Of a DNA stretch of 40,394 bases, positions 32,916 through 40,394 are shown one piece after another (position 1 is the first letter of the stretch; every line of letters begins with the position of its first letter). The notes below the pieces were generated by a model. It was not told where the DNA came from and searched no databases. It was given only the letters and a program-made list of their open reading frames with translations. The position numbers and the translations under genes are program-made. Source of the stretch: Chitinophagaceae bacterium (lineage in GTDB: Bacteria > Bacteroidota > Bacteroidia > Chitinophagales > Chitinophagaceae); contig JADGPW010000260.1 of assembly GCA_017882265.1 (NCBI GenBank), positions 1 through 40,394 on the forward strand, given 5' to 3'.

Positions 32916-33545
32916 ATATGTTTTGGGAAAATTACATAATATTCTTCTTTGTAAATAAGCGCGGGATGACTTTAACAGCTTGTGGTTGATTTTTTAATGA
33001 TATGAAAATCTAACGGTTTTAATCAATTACCTGTTTTATTTAGATGTTTTTAGCCATGTTAGCCATGTTAGAAAAGCACACTTACCATATATATACAGCT
33101 TTTTTGGAGGCCCGGAACCGGAATAAATAAGCATAATAAAAACCCAATTTGTGTAAATAATTCCCCAAACTCAATAATAAAATAGAATTATACCGTATTT
33201 CATTCTAAATAAGTTCTTAAAATCATTTTCTATAAAAACAGGGATCAGGAAGAGTTAAAAACGGTAAAACGGGATAGGATTCAATTGAAACAGGCTCCTT
33301 TTATTTTTATTTACTATCCGGCAAAAGGATCAGGATCTTAAAATTACCCTGTGGAGTATTTTTTAATTAAAAACCCTTTATTGGCTAATCTTTTGATAAC
33401 CATTCTCCTTTGCACCTTGAGATCAATGAATAAGGGTTTCCGGGATAATCTTTCAGTTAATAAGATATAAAGATCAGGATAAGATGTGTTTCAAGGCAGT
33501 TCGGTCATTTAAAAAATTATTATTTAAGTATAATAACAGGCCAAA
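32916..33545. other. 630-bp AT-rich intergenic region
   Basis: I see no gene here. TAGCCATGT is repeated twice in tandem and followed by TAG (33051-33071). The region is AT-rich throughout and must hold the promoter of the downstream kinase gene, but no box pair is convincing. Confidence 0.5.
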
Positions 33546-35528
33546 ATGAGACAGGAATTTGACATAGAGCCAGTGCTAAATCACCGCCATGTTTTAGGAG
33601 GGCATGATGAGGATATGGCAGCTAATAACCTATATGTTCCGGAGCTTCTTGAAATATTGCCCATTGCTGTATATACCTGTAATGCACAGGGATATATTAC
33701 ATTTTATAATAAAGCTGCCGTTGAACTTTGGGGTCGCGAACCGGTGATCGGTAAGGACCAATGGTGTGGTTCCTGGAAGATCTACCAGGTCGATGGAATT
33801 ACTTTATTACCGCTGGATGAATGCCCGATGGCCAGGACATTAAGAAAAGCCCGTTCCATTGTGGGTGAAGAGATCATTATAGAACGTCCGGATGGTTTAA
33901 GACGTGTCATCAGGCCGCACCCCATACCTCAATTTGATAAGACCGGAAAACTGACCGGGGCGGTCAATACCCTGGTTGATATCACTGAACAGAAAGGGAC
34001 AGAAAAGTATATCGCCAAACTCGCAGCCATTGTTGAATCTTCTGATGATGCCATCATCAGCAAGACGCTTACCGGAGTCATTACCAGTTGGAACAATTCA
34101 GCAGAAAGAATATTTGGCTATACAGCTGATGAAATGATCGGGCAGCCGGTTACCAGGATTATTCCTGTTGACCGTATTGATGAGGAAACCATCATCCTGC
34201 AGCGATTAAAAAGGGGAGAAAGGATAGAACATTTTGAGACCCAACGCATATCAAAAAACAAAAAAATACTTGATATTTCGCTCACCATTTCCCCCATCAA
34301 GGATAAAAAGGGAAGGATCATCGGTGTATCAAAAATAGCCCGTGACCTGACTCAACAAAAATGGACGGAAAAAATGGTGCATGAAAAGGAAGAACAATTC
34401 AGGATTACAGTCGAGTCGACGAGGGAAAAAATACTCGAGAATGAATTATTGTTAAAAACCATATCTAATGCCGCACCGGTGGGCTTATGGATGACAGATA
34501 CGGAAGCTCAAAATACATTTGTCAATGAAACCTGGGTGGAATGGACAGGAATACCTTTCGAGAAGCATTTGGGAGCGGGCTGGCTGGAATGTGTATTGAA
34601 TGAAGACAAAAAAGATGTGCCTTCAAAATTCCGGGACTGTGTGCAAAGAAGGGAAAAGTATAGCACCGAATTCAGGATCATACGAAAAGATGGTGAATGG
34701 AGATGGTGTCTGACCGAAGGGACTCCTTTTTATGATATCAACGGGGAATTTGCCGGCTATGCGGGTTCTGTTACGGATATCACAGAGATTAAAAAACTGG
34801 AAGAACGCAAAGATGAGTTCATTACCATGGCGAGCCATGAATTAATAACACCCATCACTTCCATCAAGGGCTATGTACAGCTGTTAATGAATATTTATAA
34901 TGAATTGAACGCTGATAAACTCCAGGCAGCACAACCAACCGTTAAATCTTCATTGACTACAATTTCAAAACAGGTGTCAAAACTCTCCAGGCTTATTTCC
35001 GAATTATTGGATCTTTCCAGGATAGAATCAGGAAAGCTGGAATTACGTAAAACGGTATTCAATCTGATGGATATGGTCGAAGATTCCGTACACGATGTCA
35101 GCCATACCACTTCGAAACTTACTTTCAATATACGTGGAGATTTCACAGGTGATATTTATGCCGATAAGGACCGCATTTCACAGGTTTTACTCAACCTGCT
35201 TACTAATGCCATTAAATATTCCCCTGAACCAGGCTATATTGATGTATGCGTTAATAAAGACGGAGAATCGGTGATCATAAGGGTTGAAGACCAGGGGATC
35301 GGCATCGATAAAAAGGACCACCGGCATATTTTTGATCGTTTTTACAGGGTAGAAGGAAAAAGTGAACAGACCTATCCCGGCTTTGGTATCGGGTTGTTTA
35401 TTGTCAATGAGATCGTAAGCAAGCATCATGGCAGTGTATTTGTGGAAAGTGAGAAAGGGAAAGGTTCTGTCTTTGCGATTAGGTTACCGGTTATTGCCCC
35501 TGAACATAATAAGCCCCTTGCCGATTGA
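33546..35528 (+). CDS. Triple-PAS soluble histidine kinase
   Basis: A 660-residue cytoplasmic sensor kinase. PAS 1 is at about 32-150 (LPIAVYTCNAQGYITFYNKA), PAS 2 at about 155-275 (DDAIISKTLTGVITSWNNSA to IARDLTQQ) and PAS 3 with PAC at about 302-425 (APVGLWMTDTEAQNTFVNET to VTDITEIKKL). HisKA has ITMASHELITPITSIKGYVQ with His near residue 430; the usual Arg of HExRTP is Ile. The ATPase domain is complete: QVLLNLLTNAIKYSPEP, VEDQGIGID, IFDRFYRVEG, GFGIGLFIVNEI and GKGSVFAIRLP. PAS domains of this kind sense redox state, gas or small ligands; no haem or flavin residues can be assigned. A single-domain response regulator gene follows after 38 bp. Confidence 0.94.
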   Translation: MRQEFDIEPVLNHRHVLGGHDEDMAANNLYVPELLEILPIAVYTCNAQGYITFYNKAAVELWGREPVIGKDQWCGSWKIYQVDGITLLPLDECPMARTLRKARSIVGEEIIIERPDGLRRVIRPHPIPQFDKTGKLTGAVNTLVDITEQKGTEKYIAKLAAIVESSDDAIISKTLTGVITSWNNSAERIFGYTADEMIGQPVTRIIPVDRIDEETIILQRLKRGERIEHFETQRISKNKKILDISLTISPIKDKKGRIIGVSKIARDLTQQKWTEKMVHEKEEQFRITVESTREKILENELLLKTISNAAPVGLWMTDTEAQNTFVNETWVEWTGIPFEKHLGAGWLECVLNEDKKDVPSKFRDCVQRREKYSTEFRIIRKDGEWRWCLTEGTPFYDINGEFAGYAGSVTDITEIKKLEERKDEFITMASHELITPITSIKGYVQLLMNIYNELNADKLQAAQPTVKSSLTTISKQVSKLSRLISELLDLSRIESGKLELRKTVFNLMDMVEDSVHDVSHTTSKLTFNIRGDFTGDIYADKDRISQVLLNLLTNAIKYSPEPGYIDVCVNKDGESVIIRVEDQGIGIDKKDHRHIFDRFYRVEGKSEQTYPGFGIGLFIVNEIVSKHHGSVFVESEKGKGSVFAIRLPVIAPEHNKPLAD

Positions 35529-35566
35529 TTTATTTTATTGGCACCTGGAAAATTGATGAATAATTA

Positions 35567-35938
35567 ATGGACAAGAAAGTTTACAGGATATTGGTGCTGG
35601 ATGATGATCCTGATATAGGGATGATGATCAAAATGATGCTGGAATATAGGGGTTATTCTGTGGTACTGGTCGAAAGAGCCGAAAAGGCCGAAGCGATCCT
35701 CCGGGACCAATCTGTTGACCTTTTAATCATGGATATGTTATTGTCGGGAGCCAATGGAGCCGATATATGCCAAAACTTAAAGCAGATCGGTAACCTGCCT
35801 ATTATGATGATCTCCGCTCATCCCAATGCAAAAGAGATCTGTCTGGCCGCAGGGGCGGATGATTTTATAGCCAAACCTTTCGATATGCAGGATCTGCTCT
35901 CCGGTATCAACAATATTATGCTCCAACATGACCGGTAA
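35567..35938 (+). CDS. Single-domain response regulator (CheY-like)
   Basis: A 123-residue receiver domain without an output domain. The acidic pocket is LVLDDDPDIGMM (residues about 9-20), the phosphoacceptor Asp lies in LLIMDMLLSGANGAD near residue 56, the Ser switch is in IMMISAH, and the conserved Lys is in FIAKPFDMQDLL near 103. It follows the triple-PAS kinase by 38 bp and is the obvious phosphorylation partner. With no DNA-binding domain it would act by protein contact or in a phosphorelay (inference). The stop codon touches the next inverted repeat. Confidence 0.94.
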   Translation: MDKKVYRILVLDDDPDIGMMIKMMLEYRGYSVVLVERAEKAEAILRDQSVDLLIMDMLLSGANGADICQNLKQIGNLPIMMISAHPNAKEICLAAGADDFIAKPFDMQDLLSGINNIMLQHDR

Positions 35939-36036
35939 GGTCAATAGACAATAGGCAATTGACATAGTGTTCTCTCGTTTTGCCCATTGCCCATTGTCTA
36001 TTGTCCATTGCCCATTGTCTATTGTCCATTGCCCAT
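35939..36036. repeat. Word-built inverted repeat with tandem 21-bp units
   Basis: The left arm GGTCAATAGACAATAGGCAA plus TTGACA pairs with right-arm words CCCATTGTCTATTGTCCATT. The right arm contains a perfect 21-bp tandem duplication (35989-36009 and 36010-36030) plus a partial third copy. It begins at the response regulator stop codon and may act as its terminator. Confidence 0.8.
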
Positions 36037-36226
36037 TTCCTAACTAATTTGTTCAAAAATACCGTGTTCAGGGTACATGATTTTTCCCTCTATTTTATCA
36101 TCTTTACTGTATATTCGGTTGTGTGGATTTTAATAATAGAAATGAAATAGGCAGCATGATCAAATATACTGTGCGCCTTTGCGTCTCAACGGTTACACTT
36201 TGTTATTTATTTTTAAACTTAACAAT

Positions 36227-36667
36227 ATGAAAAAACAGACCCTTCTTCTTGCTGTCCTGGTTTTGATCGGATTTGGCTTTACTGCAAATGCCCAGCCAAC
36301 GAATTTGCATAAACAGGCGCTTGTCTCCAAAGCTATGTCTACGCCTATCCCGCTCGTGACAAATCTCGTACGCCATTTAAATGTAAAGAATAAGCCGGCC
36401 GTCGAAATAAAATCAAGAGGGGATGTATATGGAGCTGATTATAGCGATGTGATCATTGATAACTGGTCAGGTTATTATGTTGATATTTATGTCAACGGGA
36501 ATTACAGGGGTACCTGTGCACCTTACGATAAAAGAGTAACCTGGGCCATACCCGGACAAAATACCCTTTATGCCAAAGCTGTGTTTGATGATGGCAGCTA
36601 TGTTTATTGGGGTCCCCAGACCACTGTGACGGGCTATGAATATACCTGGAAACTTAACCCGCTGTAA
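36227..36667 (+). CDS. Small secreted protein, function unknown
   Basis: A 146-residue exported protein. The signal peptide is MKKQTLLLAVLVLIGFGFTA with cleavage near ANAQ. The mature part has a basic N-terminal region (HKQALVSKAM), then a compact beta-rich domain of about 85 residues (DVIIDNWSGYYVDIYVNGNY, APYDKRVTWAIPGQNTLYAK, FDDGSYVYWGPQTT). The repeated VDIYVNG/AIPGQNTLYA pattern looks like a small immunoglobulin- or PEGA-like fold, but I cannot assign a family. The frame is open to 36179, but ATG at 36227 starts the signal peptide. CGCCTTTGCG at about 36173 resembles a partial -7 box. Confidence 0.75.
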   Translation: MKKQTLLLAVLVLIGFGFTANAQPTNLHKQALVSKAMSTPIPLVTNLVRHLNVKNKPAVEIKSRGDVYGADYSDVIIDNWSGYYVDIYVNGNYRGTCAPYDKRVTWAIPGQNTLYAKAVFDDGSYVYWGPQTTVTGYEYTWKLNPL

Positions 36668-36680
36668 TTATGGGATTGGG

Positions 36681-36834
36681 AACCTGCCTGCCGGCAGGCA
36701 GGTTGGGAATTAGGAACTGCCTCCCCTCGGCTACGCTCGGGGTGACAATGCCGACTGCTTACTGCCCGACTGCCTACTGCCTACTGCCCGACTGCCTTCT
36801 GCCCGACTGCCCTACTGCCCGACTGCCCAACTGC
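36681..36834. repeat. 24-bp palindrome plus ACTGCCC-word array
   Basis: A perfect palindrome with half-site AACCTGCCTGCC (36681-36704) is identical to the one at 28015. It is followed by CCCCTCGGCTACGCTCGGGG (36723-36742) and then about ten degenerate copies of CTGCCCGA/CTGCCTA words (36750-36836) running up to the stop of the caspase gene. On the minus strand this array is immediately downstream of that gene. Confidence 0.75.
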
Positions 36835-39800
36835 CTACCACGCCCGCCAATCAACAGCAATCATTTCATTCCTCGATGTAGGTTTTTGAAGACCATGAGT
36901 TAATTCCTCCACCCTGGCACTAACAGTCTTTTTGAGTTCGCTTACTTTCATCGTTGCATGTTGCTTCATAGCCTCCAGGATACAATAGGTGAATACCCCA
37001 TTTTTCAGATCGCCTCTTTCCAGGGCGAACTGTGTTCCTGCCGCCGCAGAGATAATAGTGGCGCCTGTACTTTTTCCCGAATTCACGAATAATTCCTGCA
37101 TCAATTCAAAACTGTTCCGGGTACCGAGCCTCCTGTTGGCTGTATCCACGAGAATGATCAATCCTTTTTTTGCGGGGTCCAGTTCCTGCTGCACCTGTTG
37201 CATTTTTTGCAACTCCTCTTTATCCACTTCCCCGCTATGACAGGCATCAATCAGCATTAATTTTTTCCTGGCGGGAATGCTGTCAACTAGATTTTCAAGC
37301 TCGTCATAGAGCAGGCCATTTTGTTCGGGATGACTAAAATTAATATCATAGGTAGATAAATAATAATCGTAGTCCTTACTAAGCATCCCGTGACCGGAAT
37401 AAGCAATAATAACTTTATCATTTTCCGAGGAACCCAGGAGCGTATTCTTTAATGCAATCACATTGGAGATAGTCACATTTTTATCAAACAGGGTATCGAT
37501 CCGGATATTGTCTTTGTATTTTTCTTTCAATTTTATGGCCAGGTCACGAATATCTTTTACACTGTATTGAAGGGGGTGACGATTGTCAGCGAAATTGTTG
37601 ATCCCGATGCCTATGAAATACGCCATTTCTTTTTGAGGCCGGGCCGGGGTGTATCTCAGAATCAGGGGACTGCGATAGCTTTCTGTTCCAATTATATTCG
37701 TTACAGAGGTCTCAATACGGTTTTCGCCGGTGGATAAAATAATGGTAACCGTTGTATCAAACTGGTGTGTAATTCGATTGCGAATACTTATTCCTTTTGA
37801 TCCGAAAACCGGGACCTCATTTACCCAGATATTGAACCTGTCAAGCAGGTAATTACTATCATTCCCCTGAATCCGGAGCTTAAGCTTTTTATCTTTTTGT
37901 TCATCCTCCATTTCGTCCCGGTTCACTATCTCGGCCTGTGGCACATTAAAACCCTCACGGAAACTACTGGTGTCAATACCCAGTTTCTTCAGGCGTTTGT
38001 AATACGCTTTCCGGTAGGCGCTTATTAAAGCCGTATCGGGGTAGCCAATATATTCAAGTACCTTATCCGGCCTGTTGTACCTGACATCCGCCTGTTTAAA
38101 ATTAATGACCTGCATACCTTTTAAATAATGAAGCGCTTTTGCCGCTTCGGGACTGCAGGAGTAATAACCGGAAGGTATGCGGGTAAGATAAGCTGTGCTG
38201 TCAACCGGAAAAAAAGTATATAGTAACCTGCCGGTCGCCACATCCCATTTCTGTACAGTCTGGTCATTGGAACTGAGTACATACTTATCATCCGGGGAAA
38301 ATTTGGCATACCTGGCCCAGACCGGATCGGTAGATCCGGTTAACCTGACTGTATCTTTTTTATCAAGGTCAATGATCTCCATATCAGCATCCCCGTTAAC
38401 AGAAACATTCAGCAATTTCCGGCCGGTGGAACTGATAAAATTGAAATCGCTGCTTAGTGAATCGGGAATGATCAGCTTCCTGGTCACGGCATCCCATACA
38501 TATACAGCGTCCGGATAGCCGGCTGTTCCCAGGTTTTTCTGTATCCCGATAATTTTCCTGCCATCGCTACTGAAAAAGGGAGGTTGTGATGAAAATTCAG
38601 CGTAGTAGTCATTCATTTTTTCAAGAAGCCCCGCATCATCCATTTGTTGTGTATTCCAGACATGGCCCTGGCTGGTAACTATTTTATCTTCCACCGGGCT
38701 GAAGCTGGCAATGCCCGGCACTTTACCCCGCAAACTATAATCAGCAAGATTCCATATACAGGAGCTGATCGTATCAAGAGTGGTAATCATTTTTGTACCA
38801 TCCGCACTCAATCCACCGTCCATAATACCGGGTATGGATTTTACAAGTTTAAATGTTTTAGCTATCCTGATCTCTGTATTATTATTTTTTTCATAAGAGA
38901 TATAGAGCCGGCTATTATCCGGCGAAAAAGCGATCGCTTTTATGGGAGAAAGACCCAATACAAACCTGGTTACTTTATTTAATTCCCTGAGATCATATAT
39001 TTCGGCATACCCCTGTATCTTATTCTGGTAAATGATCGCGGCCTGTTGCCCGTCATTACTCAGGGCGCCTTTCACCTGGCCTGGAAAGATCTTTTTTGCC
39101 TGCACTATTATTTTTGCATTGACGGCATCCCAAATTTGCCAGTTCCCATTTTGAATGACGATAAAATTGCTGTTATGACCCGCATACCGGATTATGGAAG
39201 AATGTTCAAACTCATTTTTATCAATACCAAGAAAGGCGGAATTAAGCATGGTCCCGGACTCCACGTTCCAGATATTGATATAGGAATGGCAGGAAATGAT
39301 TCGTTTACCGTCCGGGCTGGAGGAGAGACTGTAATTGGGAATATGCCCGTGCCAGTTCCATTCCTGTAAAACAGTTCCGCTTTTTACATTGATTATTTTT
39401 ATGACCGTATCGGTAGCACAGGCCATTTTATCTTTTTTCTCATTGATAATATCACTAAGTGTATCTCTCCAGGTGCGGATAAGTTTAAAAGTGGCGGCAT
39501 CCCATATTTCTATGATATTGTTGGTTATGAATTTGTCCCGGGCATTCGTTTTTTCCTCCCCTTTATGCAGGATGATAAGATTCTGATTATTGGGATGGAG
39601 CCAGGCATCGGAAATATCATCCCATTGATGGAGTGGTTGCCATGACTGCATATCAAATAAAATACCCCGGTGCATGGATAGCGCCAGCATCTTTTTATTG
39701 TCGGGGCTGAAGGATAAAGCACTGACTGACCGGCAATCAATTTTTTTAACCTCTTGGCCGGTAGCCATATCAAAAACAGCTAATTCATCAGGGCCGGCGA

Positions 39801-40394
39801 TAATAATGTCTTTGCTATCCGCTGAAAAAAAGATGTTTTCTCCTTTTTCAAAACCGAATATTTTATTATAAGTGGAGGTGGACCAGATGATAGATCCTTT
39901 TTTTGAATGGGATACTAAATATTTTCCATCGGAGCTATAGATCATGTTTGTAATAACATCAGGGGGGCCCTCCAGCGTGTGAATGGTTTTACCTGTTGCA
40001 AGGTCTATGAAGGATATATTGGAACCACTTGTCATCGCGATGGTGGTTCCATCAGGTGAAAAAACGGGGATCCCATCATAATCATCCTGGGTCGAATCCT
40101 TTCTCACGGACAGATCGAGCAGCAGTTTTTTGTTTTCTATGTCCCATATCATACTGCTTCCCCCGGCTGTAAACAATTTTTTCCCATCCGGACTAAATAC
40201 TACCTTTTTAAAACTCCAATAAGCCCCTCCATCGGTAAACGTAGCGATCAGCTTACCCGAATTTACATCCCATACGGCTACCATCTGATCTTTGAAGGCG
40301 GTGCTGGCTAATTTTGTTCCATCCGGGCTGAAATAAAGTGAACCAAAACTGGAGGAATGACCGATAGGTAAAACCAATTGCGGCTGCTGGGCAA
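36835..40394 (-). CDS. WD40 repeat protein with C-terminal caspase (peptidase C14) domain, 5' end outside window
   Basis: The frame runs off the right edge still open (reading AQQPQLVLPIGHSSSFG), so a signal peptide probably precedes it. At least 1180 residues are present. Residues about 1-730 are WD40-like repeats with many LYFSPDGTKL, VVFSPDGKKLFTAG and ALSFSPDNKKM units, enough for two beta-propellers. A linker follows, then the caspase fold: MAYFIGIGINNFAD, the catalytic His in IIAYSGHGMLSKD and Cys in LMLIDACHSGEVD. The dyad is intact, so activity is likely. Bacterial caspase-WD40 fusions are known as orthocaspases; their roles are unsettled, with regulated cell death or antiphage defence proposed. 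No effector gene is visible beside it. Confidence 0.93.
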   Translation of the reverse strand, partial: AQQPQLVLPIGHSSSFGSLYFSPDGTKLASTAFKDQMVAVWDVNSGKLIATFTDGGAYWSFKKVVFSPDGKKLFTAGGSSMIWDIENKKLLLDLSVRKDSTQDDYDGIPVFSPDGTTIAMTSGSNISFIDLATGKTIHTLEGPPDVITNMIYSSDGKYLVSHSKKGSIIWSTSTYNKIFGFEKGENIFFSADSKDIIIAGPDELAVFDMATGQEVKKIDCRSVSALSFSPDNKKMLALSMHRGILFDMQSWQPLHQWDDISDAWLHPNNQNLIILHKGEEKTNARDKFITNNIIEIWDAATFKLIRTWRDTLSDIINEKKDKMACATDTVIKIINVKSGTVLQEWNWHGHIPNYSLSSSPDGKRIISCHSYINIWNVESGTMLNSAFLGIDKNEFEHSSIIRYAGHNSNFIVIQNGNWQIWDAVNAKIIVQAKKIFPGQVKGALSNDGQQAAIIYQNKIQGYAEIYDLRELNKVTRFVLGLSPIKAIAFSPDNSRLYISYEKNNNTEIRIAKTFKLVKSIPGIMDGGLSADGTKMITTLDTISSCIWNLADYSLRGKVPGIASFSPVEDKIVTSQGHVWNTQQMDDAGLLEKMNDYYAEFSSQPPFFSSDGRKIIGIQKNLGTAGYPDAVYVWDAVTRKLIIPDSLSSDFNFISSTGRKLLNVSVNGDADMEIIDLDKKDTVRLTGSTDPVWARYAKFSPDDKYVLSSNDQTVQKWDVATGRLLYTFFPVDSTAYLTRIPSGYYSCSPEAAKALHYLKGMQVINFKQADVRYNRPDKVLEYIGYPDTALISAYRKAYYKRLKKLGIDTSSFREGFNVPQAEIVNRDEMEDEQKDKKLKLRIQGNDSNYLLDRFNIWVNEVPVFGSKGISIRNRITHQFDTTVTIILSTGENRIETSVTNIIGTESYRSPLILRYTPARPQKEMAYFIGIGINNFADNRHPLQYSVKDIRDLAIKLKEKYKDNIRIDTLFDKNVTISNVIALKNTLLGSSENDKVIIAYSGHGMLSKDYDYYLSTYDINFSHPEQNGLLYDELENLVDSIPARKKLMLIDACHSGEVDKEELQKMQQVQQELDPAKKGLIILVDTANRRLGTRNSFELMQELFVNSGKSTGATIISAAAGTQFALERGDLKNGVFTYCILEAMKQHATMKVSELKKTVSARVEELTHGLQKPTSRNEMIAVDWRAW

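Noticed and set aside
33051-33071. TAGCCATGT tandem repeat as an operator
   Set aside because: Two direct 9-bp copies in AT-rich DNA are too little evidence, and no other copy is seen in the window.
35939-36036. CRISPR-like array
   Set aside because: The 21-bp units are directly adjacent without unique spacers, and the whole block pairs with the left arm as one inverted repeat.
36750-36836. CRISPR or tandem-repeat protein gene
   Set aside because: The units are 7-10 nt, degenerate and without spacers, and no cas gene is present.

Overview
The window is a 40.4 kb piece of ordinary-looking chromosome from a member of the Bacteroidota, most likely Chitinophagaceae or a close relative (inference). 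The signs are: candidate promoters of the Bacteroidota type (TTTG, about 19 bases, TAnnTTTG) ahead of tRNA-Ser and uvrA; a type IX secretion sorting domain; a DUF6089-like outer-membrane barrel; a COG2509 dehydrogenase; an HMA-AraC regulator of the kind common in Bacteroidota; and start sites with little Shine-Dalgarno signal. There are no rRNA genes, CRISPR arrays, phage genes or intact insertion sequences.

Layout. 1-1.3 kb: Na+/drug-type ABC exporter (permease cut by the window edge, plus ATPase). 1.5-4.9 kb: secreted S1/P1-like nuclease, COG2509 flavoprotein, and a doubtful small ORF. 5.1-7 kb: dnaA and tRNA-Ser(GCT). 7-13.4 kb: secreted astacin-like protease, a secreted Asn/His-rich protein, a cupin, two sensor kinases and an HMA-AraC regulator; three of these genes share a GTGTGAA-type motif about 90-120 bases upstream of the start. 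13.4-17.8 kb: monoamine-oxidase-like flavoenzyme, tRNA-Pro(TGG) with two decayed tRNA-like copies behind it, an epimerase pseudogene fragment, the intact epimerase and a GT2 glycosyltransferase. 18-20.8 kb: a SAM-I riboswitch-controlled operon (trans-sulfuration enzyme, homoserine dehydrogenase). 20.9-25 kb: a stand-alone SecA-fragment protein, uvrA and a small membrane protein. 25-32.9 kb: envelope and secretion genes, elaA with a decayed duplicate of its 3' end, an M28 peptidase, a phytanoyl-CoA dioxygenase family protein, rarA and a lipoprotein esterase. 33.5-36 kb: a triple-PAS histidine kinase with a single-domain response regulator. 36.2-40.4 kb: a small secreted protein and a large WD40-caspase protein cut by the right edge.

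The most striking structure is not a gene. Many intergenic gaps hold long imperfect inverted repeats of about 100-165 bp whose arms are built from degenerate 7-10 nt words. Five of them (1.4, 2.6, 4.4, 17.9 and 21.5 kb) have related arms, and four of these share a core of about 70 bp, so they form one dispersed family. Others (25.6, 28.0, 30.5, 31.9 and 36.0 kb) have the same architecture but unrelated sequences. GC-rich perfect palindromes are nested inside the arms of some of them. Two further GC-rich palindromic elements lie in frame inside housekeeping genes, uvrA (121 bp) and rarA (39 bp). Together these suggest a genome colonised by small palindromic elements that settle at gene ends, act as bidirectional terminators and sometimes become protein sequence.
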